DNA of 5,555 nt. Source: Bacteroidales bacterium (GTDB taxonomy: Bacteria; Bacteroidota; Bacteroidia; Bacteroidales; UBA932). Where the stretch lies: assembly GCA_017478685.1 (NCBI GenBank), contig JAFVDC010000001.1, positions 1 through 5,555 of the forward strand, given 5' to 3'. Shown piece after piece: positions 1 through 5,555 of this stretch; the stretch's first letter is position 1; every line of letters begins with the position of its first letter. The position numbers and the translations under genes were made by a program. The notes under the pieces were generated by a model that made no database searches, was not told the DNA's origin, and saw nothing but the letters and a program-made list of their open reading frames with translations.

Positions 1-1061
1 AAGAAACCCGAATTTGTGAAATATTCAGTGGCAAATACCGGGCTGTGGAGAATGCCGTCACGGAGGAGAGCGCTGTAACAAGTACCAAGTTTTCATCAGA
101 AGAGATAAAACTGGTTGGGGACCGGCTTTCGGAGCTGTCAAGGGGAAAAGCGCTCAGAGAGGTTGTGAAGACGCTGAGAGATAGCGGACAATACGCTGTG
201 TATGAAGAGCTTCCGGACGGGGAATTCCTTAAGGCAGCGTGGCGGCAGGACGCCCTTGGCATGAACAGGATAATAGATGTCTATGCCCTTGGGGTAAAAC
301 CCCATTATGCGGAGATAGATTCAATTGACATAGACATTCACGATGAAAACTATATCAGGGACCTACGGGCCGATGTCCGCTCTACGGTTCTAGCCCTTAG
401 CCATGAGGGAGCATTTTACAGCATCACATTGTATGCCGCCCTGTGCTGGCTGGATGTGAACAGCAGATACGAAGCCACTGATTATGAGCCGCTTGATGAG
501 GGACTGAATAAAAAAGCCTATGATGCCGTGAAGTCAACTGACTGGAACAATTATCCATACTCATCCATACTGGTACTTGGCTGCGGGCCCGAAAAGAAAG
601 GAGAGGAAATAAGCCCCCAGAGCCGGATGAGGGCACTTTACGCAGCAGAGTTATACAGGCAAGGAAAAGCTCCTTTCCTCATTGTAAGCGGCGGCAGGGT
701 GCATCCTTTCAAAACTCCCTATTCGGAGGCCGTCGAGATGAAACGTTACCTTGTGGAAAACTGCGGCATTCCGGAAGAGGCCATCATCTGCGAGCCTCAT
801 GCACGTCACACCACAACCAATATCCGCAATACCGCCAGGATTATGCTCACTTGCGGTATTCCGATGGACAAACCAGGAATTATCACTTCTTCTGCAAGCC
901 ATATAGATTACCTGGCCAGGCCCAACTTTCAAAAGACCTGCCTGAAACACATGCTGGTGGTTCCGTTCACACTTGGCAAGAGGCTGAATCCGCGTGAAAT
1001 TGAATATTTTCCTCTCCCCTGCGCCACACAGGTTGTGTCAGAAGATCCCCTGGACCCGTAG
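1..1061 (+). CDS. YdcF/SanA/ElyC-like (DUF218) protein, 5' end cut by window edge
   Basis: The frame is open to the left edge. A GTG at 45 could be read as a start, but the codons before it (ETRICEIFSGKYRAVENAV) continue plausible protein, so the gene very likely begins outside the window; 352 residues are visible. Numbering from the GTG, residues 15-165 form a mostly helical N-terminal region typical of long Bacteroidales versions. Residues 174-310 are the DUF218 domain: ILVLGCGP at 175-182, SGGRVHP at 215-221, EPHARHTTTN at 250-259 and TSSASH at 281-286. The protein ends in DPLDP. E. coli relatives (SanA, ElyC, YdcF) are linked to envelope integrity and cell-wall metabolism, but their biochemical activity is not settled. 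Long Bacteroidales members usually carry an N-terminal signal peptide, which would be in the missing part. The stop lies 68 bases before the nitroreductase start. Family assignment is firm; cellular role is unknown. Confidence 0.86.
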   Translation, partial: ETRICEIFSGKYRAVENAVTEESAVTSTKFSSEEIKLVGDRLSELSRGKALREVVKTLRDSGQYAVYEELPDGEFLKAAWRQDALGMNRIIDVYALGVKPHYAEIDSIDIDIHDENYIRDLRADVRSTVLALSHEGAFYSITLYAALCWLDVNSRYEATDYEPLDEGLNKKAYDAVKSTDWNNYPYSSILVLGCGPEKKGEEISPQSRMRALYAAELYRQGKAPFLIVSGGRVHPFKTPYSEAVEMKRYLVENCGIPEEAIICEPHARHTTTNIRNTARIMLTCGIPMDKPGIITSSASHIDYLARPNFQKTCLKHMLVVPFTLGKRLNPREIEYFPLPCATQVVSEDPLDP

Positions 1062-1115
1062 TGTGTTTCGTTGCCCCCGGGCCGGAAATGGGAAAGGGGG
1101 AAATGATAAAATTTG

Positions 1116-1123
1116 TATCTTTG
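1116..1123 (+). promoter_or_regulatory. Bacteroidota -7 promoter box for the nitroreductase gene
   Basis: TATCTTTG matches the Bacteroidota primary-sigma -7 consensus TAnnTTTG exactly. Transcription would start about 3-7 bases after the box, placing the 5' end within a few bases of the ATG at 1130, so the message may be leaderless or nearly so. No TTTG is present at the expected -33 position (about 1092-1096, which is GA-rich), so the promoter may be weak or depend on an activator. The box also argues against starts at GTG 1061 and ATG 1103, which lie upstream of it. The 13 bases from 1116 to 1128 are identical to those at the aldehyde dehydrogenase promoter. Confidence 0.6.
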
Positions 1124-1129
1124 TGGGTT

Positions 1130-1756
1130 ATGGCAGATAACTTTTTAGAAAATAGGGAGCAGGAACTGCGTGAAGCGCGGCCTAAAGTTGTGAGGAACCA
1201 TGCGTCGCTGGATTCCCTGCTCAAGCGTAACCGCAGCTACAGGGGATTCGATTCCACCAGAATCGTGTCAAGGGAGGATCTGGTCAAATTGCTGGAGGTT
1301 ACCAAATGGATTGGCTCCGGAATGAATGCCCAGCCGCTAAGATACCGCCTTGTAACCGGAGAAGATACAGCAAAGGTTCATCCTCTTGTAAAACTGGGAG
1401 CGGCACTGCCGGAGGAGCATCTTCCCCATCCCGGGCAGGAGCCGCAGACATATATAGTAGTATGTTCAGCAACAACAGGACGTGCTGTTGACATTGACCT
1501 TGGCATTGCAGCCCAGAGTATTTTGCTAAAAGCTGTTGAAATGGGTCTTGGTGGCATTTTTATCCTCAACTTCAATCCGCAGGAGCTGAACAAGGCGCTG
1601 GAATTGCCACTAAATCCAATTGCCGTGATAGGCATTGGCAAACCTTCAGAACCAGTGTTCCTTGTAGATGCAAAAGCCAGTGATTCACTTGATTATTATC
1701 GGAAGGACGGGGTGCACTTTGTGCCAAAGCTTTCGGTGGAGGACATCATCATATGA
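1130..1756 (+). CDS. Nitroreductase family protein (FMN-dependent NAD(P)H oxidoreductase)
   Basis: The product is 208 residues, usual for the small FMN-binding nitroreductase fold. These enzymes transfer hydride from NAD(P)H through FMN to nitro compounds, quinones or other electron-poor acceptors; the substrate cannot be told from sequence. Visible signatures are the N-terminal phosphate-binding stretch RNRSYRGF (33-40), GMNAQPLRY (64-72) replacing the common SxxNxQPW element, the helix DLGIAAQSILLKAVEMGLGG (123-142), and IGIGKPSEP (167-175). The last part, KDGVHFVPK (192-200), is also family-like. I chose ATG 1130 over GTG 1061 and ATG 1103 because a perfect -7 box ends seven bases before it and the extra N-terminal residues look non-coding. 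The stop overlaps the downstream CotH start in ATGA, which implies one transcript and translational coupling. It is probably cytoplasmic, with no signal peptide. The family is confident. Confidence 0.88.
   Translation: MADNFLENREQELREARPKVVRNHASLDSLLKRNRSYRGFDSTRIVSREDLVKLLEVTKWIGSGMNAQPLRYRLVTGEDTAKVHPLVKLGAALPEEHLPHPGQEPQTYIVVCSATTGRAVDIDLGIAAQSILLKAVEMGLGGIFILNFNPQELNKALELPLNPIAVIGIGKPSEPVFLVDAKASDSLDYYRKDGVHFVPKLSVEDIII
1738..1743 (+). promoter_or_regulatory. Shine-Dalgarno-like GGAGGA before the CotH gene
   Basis: GGAGGA lies nine bases before the ATG at 1753, inside the end of the nitroreductase gene. Spacing is good for ribosome binding. Bacteroidota rely little on Shine-Dalgarno pairing, so this may only assist re-initiation by ribosomes that finish the upstream gene at the ATGA overlap. 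Confidence 0.35.
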
Positions 1757-3534
1757 AAAGGCATTCTCATCTGATTTTGGCGTTTGCGCTGGTCCTGTGG
1801 GGATGTCAGCCGGAAAGCATCATTCCGCAGCCGGAGAAGGCAAAGCCGGAAGAGCCAGCAGATAAGCCTGTTGAGGAGCCCGAAGAGGAGCCCGGAGACG
1901 AACCTGATGTCCCAAAGGAGGAAGGGCTGCTTAGCGGCACTGTTATCGGCACAGAACTTTGCGTGGATTACAATACCAACCAGTCCAGCCGAACGGTTAA
2001 CACGCACGACAACGTCTTTGACGGGGATTTTGACACTTTCTTTGCAACATACGCCCGCAGACGCACATGGGTGGGGCTGGACCTTGGCTCAAAGCATGTC
2101 ATCACCAAGGTGGGCTATTCACCGCGCGTGAGCCAAGAAGGCCGCGTGGAACTTGCCCTCATAGAGGGCGCCAATGAGGCCGATTTCTCCGATGCCCTCC
2201 CCCTTGCAATCATAAAGCAGAAGGGCCGTACGCGGCAGATGGATTACATTGACATCAATTTCTCGAGGGGCGTGAGGTATGTAAGATATGTGGGGCCCAA
2301 CGATGCCAGATGCAATTTGGCGGAGCTGGAGTTTTATGGCTGGGAAGGGGAAGGGAATGATGCTCAGCTGTATCAGCTCACGAACCTCCCCACAGTGGTC
2401 ATCAACACGGCCGGAGCCAAGGACATCACATCAAAGGAGGTTTATGTTAGCTCTAATGTGTACATAATCTCAGAGGACGGGAAAAACCTGCTGGCAACCT
2501 CTGAAACCGGTGTCAAGGGCCGCGGAAACGCCAGCTGGGACTTCCCCAAAAAGCCGTACAAGATCAAATTCGCGGAAAAGCAGAGCCCGCTTGGAGCGCC
2601 TGCGCACGACAAGAAGTGGACTCTCATCAACAACTACGGTGACAAAACCCTCATGCGTAACATCCTGGCCTTTGAGGTGAGCAGGAGAATCGGTATGGCT
2701 TATACCCCCTTCTGCACGCCTGTGGACGTGATTCTGAACGGGGAATACCAGGGCTGCTACCAGCTCTGTGATCAGGTAGAAGTGGGCACCGGAAGGGTTC
2801 CGGCTAAGAACGGTTACCTCATTGAAATAGACGCATACAACTACACTGAGGATGTGAATTTCTGGTCCGCAAAAGGGATGCCGGTAACGGTGAAATATCC
2901 TGATTCCGACACTATTACATCGGCCCAGAAAACCTATATCCAGAGCTTCTTCGGGAAAATGGAGACGGCCGTGTTTGCATCCAACTTCAAGGACGCCACA
3001 AACGGCTACAGGAAGTACCTGGACGTGGACAGCTTCCTGAAAAACTTCATAGTGGGAGAATTCTGCGGCAACACGGACACCTACTGGAGCACCTATATGT
3101 ATAAGGACAGCGCAAATGGAGTGTTCTACACCGGACCCGTCTGGGACTATGACCTTGCCTTTGAAAACGACGGCAGGACATACCCCGTCAACAATATCAA
3201 CGACTTCATCTACTGTTCCAGAGGCTCTGTGGCATCGGAGGCCGTGAGGAACATGGTAAACCGCATAGTGAAGCAGGATGCCGCGGCAAGGGAGCGTTTA
3301 TGCGAAATTTGGGACGGAGGCAAAGGGGCCCTAGCCAATCTGAACACTTATGTGGATGAGACGGCGGCCCTGCTTGAAGAATCTCAGCAGCTTAATTTCA
3401 AGCGCTGGCCCATAATGAACCAGACAGTTCACCAGAACCCGCGCATAGAGGGCTCCTATGCGGGAGAAGTTAGTCGCGTCAAGAATTATATCACGGGCCG
3501 TCTCACAAAGTTTGACAGCCTGGTGCATCAATAG
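1753..3534 (+). CDS. Lipoprotein with discoidin-like domain and CotH kinase-like domain
   Basis: The product is 593 residues. Residues 1-18 are a lipoprotein signal peptide: basic KRH, a hydrophobic core, and the lipobox LWGC with Cys18 as lipidation site. Residues 19-57 form a strongly acidic Pro/Glu-rich spacer. Residues about 60-197 resemble an F5/8 type C (discoidin, galactose-binding-like) module, with FDGDFDTFF at 89-97, WVGLDLGSKHVITKVGYSPR at 106-125 and LAELEFYG at 189-196. Residues about 212-590 match the CotH family: GRGNASW (256-262), KKPYKIKF (266-273), the stretch ILNGEYQGCYQLCDQVEVG (327-345) and GPVWDYDLAF (461-470) with the family WDxD. CotH of Bacillus is an atypical protein kinase that phosphorylates spore-coat proteins; here the protein should be anchored in the envelope, so target and activity are open. 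The start is fixed by the signal peptide and the ATGA overlap with the nitroreductase. The end overlaps the convergent aldehyde dehydrogenase gene by 7 bp. Confidence 0.9.
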   Translation: MKRHSHLILAFALVLWGCQPESIIPQPEKAKPEEPADKPVEEPEEEPGDEPDVPKEEGLLSGTVIGTELCVDYNTNQSSRTVNTHDNVFDGDFDTFFATYARRRTWVGLDLGSKHVITKVGYSPRVSQEGRVELALIEGANEADFSDALPLAIIKQKGRTRQMDYIDINFSRGVRYVRYVGPNDARCNLAELEFYGWEGEGNDAQLYQLTNLPTVVINTAGAKDITSKEVYVSSNVYIISEDGKNLLATSETGVKGRGNASWDFPKKPYKIKFAEKQSPLGAPAHDKKWTLINNYGDKTLMRNILAFEVSRRIGMAYTPFCTPVDVILNGEYQGCYQLCDQVEVGTGRVPAKNGYLIEIDAYNYTEDVNFWSAKGMPVTVKYPDSDTITSAQKTYIQSFFGKMETAVFASNFKDATNGYRKYLDVDSFLKNFIVGEFCGNTDTYWSTYMYKDSANGVFYTGPVWDYDLAFENDGRTYPVNNINDFIYCSRGSVASEAVRNMVNRIVKQDAAARERLCEIWDGGKGALANLNTYVDETAALLEESQQLNFKRWPIMNQTVHQNPRIEGSYAGEVSRVKNYITGRLTKFDSLVHQ

Positions 3535-4925
3535 GCGCTGAGCCCAAGCATCTTTTTGATAAGGCCGAACATCTTGTACGGCATATAACGGAACTTCAGG
3601 TCTATCCAGGCGGGGGTTTTCACCACGGCGCGCTCATGGCTGAACGCCAGGAAGCTGCGCTCTGAGTGGTAGCTTCCCATACCGGAATTCCCCACGCCGC
3701 CAAAGGGAATATTGCTGTTGGCTATGTGCATTATGGTGTCGTTGATGCAGGCGCCGCCGGAAGTTGTGCGGCCGATTATATCCCAGGCATCGGCCTCCTT
3801 TCCAAAATAATAGAAGGCAAGGGGCTTTTCACGGGAGTTGACAAATTTTACCACCTCTTCCCGGTCCTTGAAAGTGAGGATGGGGAAAATGGGACCGAAG
3901 ATTTCTTCCTGCATCACCGGGGCATCCGGAGAAACGCCGTCAAGGAGGGTAGGCTCTATCCAGAGGTTTTCCCTGTTGGAGCGGCCTCCGGCAAGGATTT
4001 TTCCATCGGCAAAATAAGCGGTGAGGCGGTCAAAGGCCGATTCCTTCACTATGTGCACGAATTTATCGGAGTTCTCCGTGCCATCCGGATACAGGCCTGC
4101 GAGCTCCTTCTTGAAGGCTTCCACAAAGGCGTCCTTTATGTCTTCATGCAGGAAAAGGTAATCCGGCGCAATGCAGGTTTGGCCGCTGTTGAGGCACTTT
4201 CCCCAGGCGATACGGCGGGCAGCAAGGGTAAGGTTGGCGTCCCTGTCCACTATGCAGGGGCTCTTTCCGCCAAGCTCCAGGACCATGGGTGTGAGATATT
4301 TCGCCTGGGCTTCCATGGCTATCCGGCCAAGGGAAGGGCTGCCGGTGAGGAACACCAGGTCATAGCGATGCTTGAACAGTTCCCCGTTCACCACGCGGTT
4401 ACCCTGAACCGTGGCGATGTACTCCTCCGGGAAGGTATCGGCAATCATTTCCTCCAGCACCTTTGACACGCGCGGAACGTACGGCGAAGGCTTCAGGATG
4501 GCCGTACATCCTGCCGATATTGCCCCCACCAGCGGGTTAAGCAGCAGCTGCACAGGGTAATTCCATGGGCTCACGATGAGCGTGCACCCAAGCGGCTCCC
4601 GCACGATATAGCTTGACGACGGCATTCCCGTGAGAGGCGTAGGCTTACATTTCCTCTTTGCCCATTTGGCGGTTTTGCGGATAGCCTCTCCTATCTCCCC
4701 GTACACAAGGCCGATTTCCGTCATGTAGGCTTCCTCATAGCTCTTGTGAAGATCGGCCCAAAGGGCGTCACAAAGGGGTTTCTCCCACTTTTTGAGGCCA
4801 CTATTGAACGCCTTCAACTGCCCTACGCGCCACTTGATGTCACGGGTGGTTCCGGTGGCATAGAATGCCCGTTGTTTTTCTACCAGCTCTTCTATGCGCT
4901 CTGCGCTTGTATTCTCTATTGCCAT
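3528..4925 (-). CDS. NAD(P)-dependent aldehyde dehydrogenase, class 3-like
   Basis: The product is 465 residues, close to the usual 450-460 of class 3 enzymes (ALDH3, YwdH, coniferyl aldehyde dehydrogenase type). It oxidises an aldehyde to the carboxylate with NAD(P)+; the natural aldehyde cannot be inferred. Key elements are present: SPWNYP with Asn122, FLTGSPSLG at 192-200, LELGGKSP with general-base Glu217, the nucleophile Cys251 in NSGQTCIAPDY, EIFGP at 341-345, and PFGGVGNSGMG at 407-417. The C-terminus ends in a hydrophobic basic stretch after RYMPY, as in many class 3 members. No signal peptide is seen, so it should be cytoplasmic. I chose ATG 4925 (MAIENTS) over ATG 4976, because the longer start lies inside the -33 box and a palindrome, upstream of the predicted transcription start. 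The gene has its own promoter and converges on the CotH gene with a 7-bp overlap of the 3' ends. Confidence 0.94.
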   Translation of the reverse strand: MAIENTSAERIEELVEKQRAFYATGTTRDIKWRVGQLKAFNSGLKKWEKPLCDALWADLHKSYEEAYMTEIGLVYGEIGEAIRKTAKWAKRKCKPTPLTGMPSSSYIVREPLGCTLIVSPWNYPVQLLLNPLVGAISAGCTAILKPSPYVPRVSKVLEEMIADTFPEEYIATVQGNRVVNGELFKHRYDLVFLTGSPSLGRIAMEAQAKYLTPMVLELGGKSPCIVDRDANLTLAARRIAWGKCLNSGQTCIAPDYLFLHEDIKDAFVEAFKKELAGLYPDGTENSDKFVHIVKESAFDRLTAYFADGKILAGGRSNRENLWIEPTLLDGVSPDAPVMQEEIFGPIFPILTFKDREEVVKFVNSREKPLAFYYFGKEADAWDIIGRTTSGGACINDTIMHIANSNIPFGGVGNSGMGSYHSERSFLAFSHERAVVKTPAWIDLKFRYMPYKMFGLIKKMLGLSAY

Positions 4926-4957
4926 AATCTTTGTGTTACTACCCACAAAGATAATGG
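4922..4957. repeat. 14-bp inverted repeat over the -7 box and start codon of the aldehyde dehydrogenase gene
   Basis: The left arm CCATAATCTTTGTG (4922-4935) and right arm CACAAAGATAATGG (4944-4957) are separated by eight bases and pair at 13 of 14 positions. On the minus strand the right arm contains the -7 box and the left arm contains the ATG at 4925. The expected transcription start falls near the spacer, so RNA from this promoter would carry only one arm. That favours a DNA-level operator over an RNA hairpin, except in read-through transcripts from upstream. Confidence 0.65.
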
Positions 4958-4977
4958 AAAAAGGATTCCGGTGCAAA
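4946..4977 (-). promoter_or_regulatory. Bacteroidota -33/-7 promoter for the aldehyde dehydrogenase gene
   Basis: On the minus strand, TTTG at 4977-4974 is followed after 20 bases by TATCTTTG at 4953-4946. This fits the Bacteroidota layout of a -33 TTTG and a -7 TAnnTTTG box with roughly 19-21 bases between. Transcription should start near 4942, giving a leader of about 17 bases before ATG 4925 with no Shine-Dalgarno sequence. The -33 TTTG is part of the gene-proximal arm of the palindrome at 4971-4995, so a protein bound there would compete with RNA polymerase. Confidence 0.68.
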
Positions 4978-4995
4978 ACATGGGTGTTTTTGCAC
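4971..4995. repeat. Palindrome copy 1, GTGCAAAA-N9-TTTTGCAC
   Basis: The perfect 8-bp arms are at 4971-4978 and 4988-4995, with a nine-base spacer. Read on the minus strand from 4998 to 4971, it matches copy 2 at 24 of 28 positions, including the CACCC in the spacer. Its arm at 4971-4978 supplies the -33 TTTG of the aldehyde dehydrogenase promoter. It could be an operator, a dispersed intergenic repeat, or a hairpin after the upstream lipoprotein gene. No U-tract follows it on the minus strand, so a classic terminator is unlikely. Confidence 0.75.
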
Positions 4996-5003
4996 CTGAA
5001 CCC

Positions 5004-5015
5004 TGTAAAAACGCC
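5004..5015. repeat. Degenerate half-site between the two palindromes
   Basis: TGTAAAAACGCC on the plus strand matches 10 of 12 bases of TGCAAAAACACC, which is copy 1 read on the minus strand. It lies in the 27 bases between the two palindromes and could be the remnant of a middle unit in a longer array. Low-complexity A-runs make chance a fair alternative. Confidence 0.25.
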
Positions 5016-5022
5016 GCCCCAA

Positions 5023-5047
5023 GTGCAAAAAGAGGGTGATTTTGCAC
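5023..5047. repeat. Palindrome copy 2, GTGCAAAA-N9-TTTTGCAC
   Basis: The perfect 8-bp arms are at 5023-5030 and 5040-5047, with a nine-base spacer. Its start is 52 bp from that of copy 1, close to five turns of the helix, so both sites would face the same side of the DNA. It ends 21 bases after the stop codon of the upstream minus-strand lipoprotein gene. Confidence 0.75.
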
Positions 5048-5068
5048 CTGGGCCGAAACATACGGGGG

Positions 5069-5555
5069 CTACTTGGTATAGAGTCCCATCCTCCGGAAGG
5101 TCACATCGCCCTCAAGCAGGTTCGGCCCGTCCACATTCACCTCTTCACGAGCGAGTACCAGCTTGTCCTTGCTGCACTCTTTCACATAGTACCGTGCTGC
5201 GGGCGTATAGGCCGCTTTCCGGTCCTCTTGCATGAAATCGTGGTCCAACTCAAAGAGGTAAATTTCCGACGTGGAACTGCCTACGCCAGGATAGCCGTTC
5301 TGATGTTCTCGGTAGATGTACTTTGCCTCCGAGTCTCCGGAGAATACATCAGATACGTATATTGTCAGGATAAACGGATCTTGACTCTCTTTGTTGATGC
5401 TCGAGAAGGTCCAGATCACCAGCCCTGCATCCTGCACTCCTTCCGGATACACTTTCTCCCAACTGCCCTCCAGGTTGTTGGAAAGGTCAATTTCAGGAAT
5501 CACCTTCCCACACCCGCACAGCCCTGCCACCAGCAGCGCTGCACAAATAAAAGTC
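5069..5555 (-). CDS. Small lipoprotein, possibly lipocalin-like, 5' end cut by window edge
   Basis: The frame is open through the right edge. A GTG at 5530 could be read as a start, but the codons before it continue a hydrophobic signal peptide (TFICAALLVAGLCGCGKVI), so the true start lies beyond 5555. The visible part is 161 residues. The lipobox is LCGC, with the second Cys (visible residue 15) as the likely lipidation site. The mature part begins near NNLEGSWEKVYPEG and contains alternating strand-like segments (LVIWTFSS, FILTIYVSD, SEIYLFELD, RYYVKECSKDKLVLARE), ending in VTFRRM. The LxGxW opening and the late KLVL...F+RM strands recall small lipocalin-like lipoproteins of Bacteroidota, but this is pattern recognition by eye. 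The function is unknown, probably in the envelope. It is followed by the palindrome-rich gap and the separately promoted aldehyde dehydrogenase gene on the same strand. Confidence 0.75.
   Translation of the reverse strand, partial: TFICAALLVAGLCGCGKVIPEIDLSNNLEGSWEKVYPEGVQDAGLVIWTFSSINKESQDPFILTIYVSDVFSGDSEAKYIYREHQNGYPGVGSSTSEIYLFELDHDFMQEDRKAAYTPAARYYVKECSKDKLVLAREEVNVDGPNLLEGDVTFRRMGLYTK

Noticed and set aside
1..78. Frame 1 reading ending in TAA at 76-78 as the tail of another upstream gene
   Set aside because: It overlaps the frame of the YdcF-like protein, whose upstream codons fit the family better; two genes overlapping this far is unlikely.
1074..1100. CCCCC...GGGGG pairing after the YdcF-like gene as a terminator
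   Set aside because: Only five pairs across a long loop, and no T-tract follows.
1061..1129. Longer nitroreductase starts at GTG 1061 (overlapping the YdcF-like stop) or ATG 1103
   Set aside because: The -7 box at 1116-1123 would fall inside the gene, and the added residues do not resemble the family N-terminus. ATG 1103 has GGAAAGGGGG just before it, but spacing is too short to be convincing.
1127..1141. GTTAT-GGCAG-ATAAC inverted repeat over the nitroreductase start codon
   Set aside because: Five-bp arms are expected by chance in a window of this size.
3666..4466. A 266-codon open frame on the plus strand, antisense to the aldehyde dehydrogenase gene
   Set aside because: It lies wholly opposite a gene with intact catalytic motifs, has no recognisable domain and no promoter box that I can see. 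Long antisense frames are common opposite codon-biased genes.
4926..4976. Longer aldehyde dehydrogenase start at ATG 4976
   Set aside because: The extra 17 codons cover the -33 box, the -7 box and part of a palindrome, and would lie upstream of the predicted transcription start.
4946..5068. Intrinsic terminator for the small lipoprotein gene formed by the palindromes
   Set aside because: The T-runs are inside the stems, not after them, so the classic stem plus U-tract layout is missing on the minus strand.

Overview
The window looks like ordinary chromosomal DNA from a member of the Bacteroidota, most likely order Bacteroidales. Three things suggest this. Two copies of the Bacteroidota-type -7 promoter box (TAnnTTTG, here TATCTTTG) stand in front of genes, one with a correctly spaced -33 TTTG. 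Lipoproteins of the Bacteroidales style are present. The gene set also fits: a long YdcF-type protein ending in DPLDP, and a discoidin-CotH lipoprotein. Base composition is near half G+C by eye. No rRNA, tRNA, CRISPR array, transposase or phage gene is visible, and no gene-free stretch exceeds 300 bases.

Layout. A plus-strand block fills positions 1-3534. It holds the C-terminal part of a YdcF/SanA-like (DUF218) protein cut by the left edge, a small nitroreductase with its own -7 box almost on top of its start codon, and a CotH-family kinase-like lipoprotein whose start overlaps the nitroreductase stop (ATGA). A minus-strand block fills 3528-5555. Its distal gene is a class-3-like aldehyde dehydrogenase, whose stop overlaps the CotH stop tail-to-tail by 7 bp. 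Upstream of it is a small lipoprotein, possibly lipocalin-like, whose 5' end lies beyond the right edge.

The most interesting part is the 143-base gap at 4926-5068, upstream of the aldehyde dehydrogenase. It carries two near-identical palindromes (GTGCAAAA, nine bases, TTTTGCAC) 52 bp apart. The gene-proximal one supplies the -33 TTTG of the aldehyde dehydrogenase promoter. A separate 14-bp inverted repeat (13 of 14 pairs) covers both the -7 box and the start codon. This may be a compact control region, or a dispersed intergenic repeat that happens to sit at a promoter.

How the genes cooperate is not clear. Nitroreductase and CotH are probably co-transcribed and translationally coupled. The aldehyde dehydrogenase is a separately promoted redox or detoxification enzyme. 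I see no clear defence system, mobile element or biosynthetic cluster. The candidates for something undescribed are the palindromic control region and the role of a CotH-type kinase fold in a probable non-spore-former.
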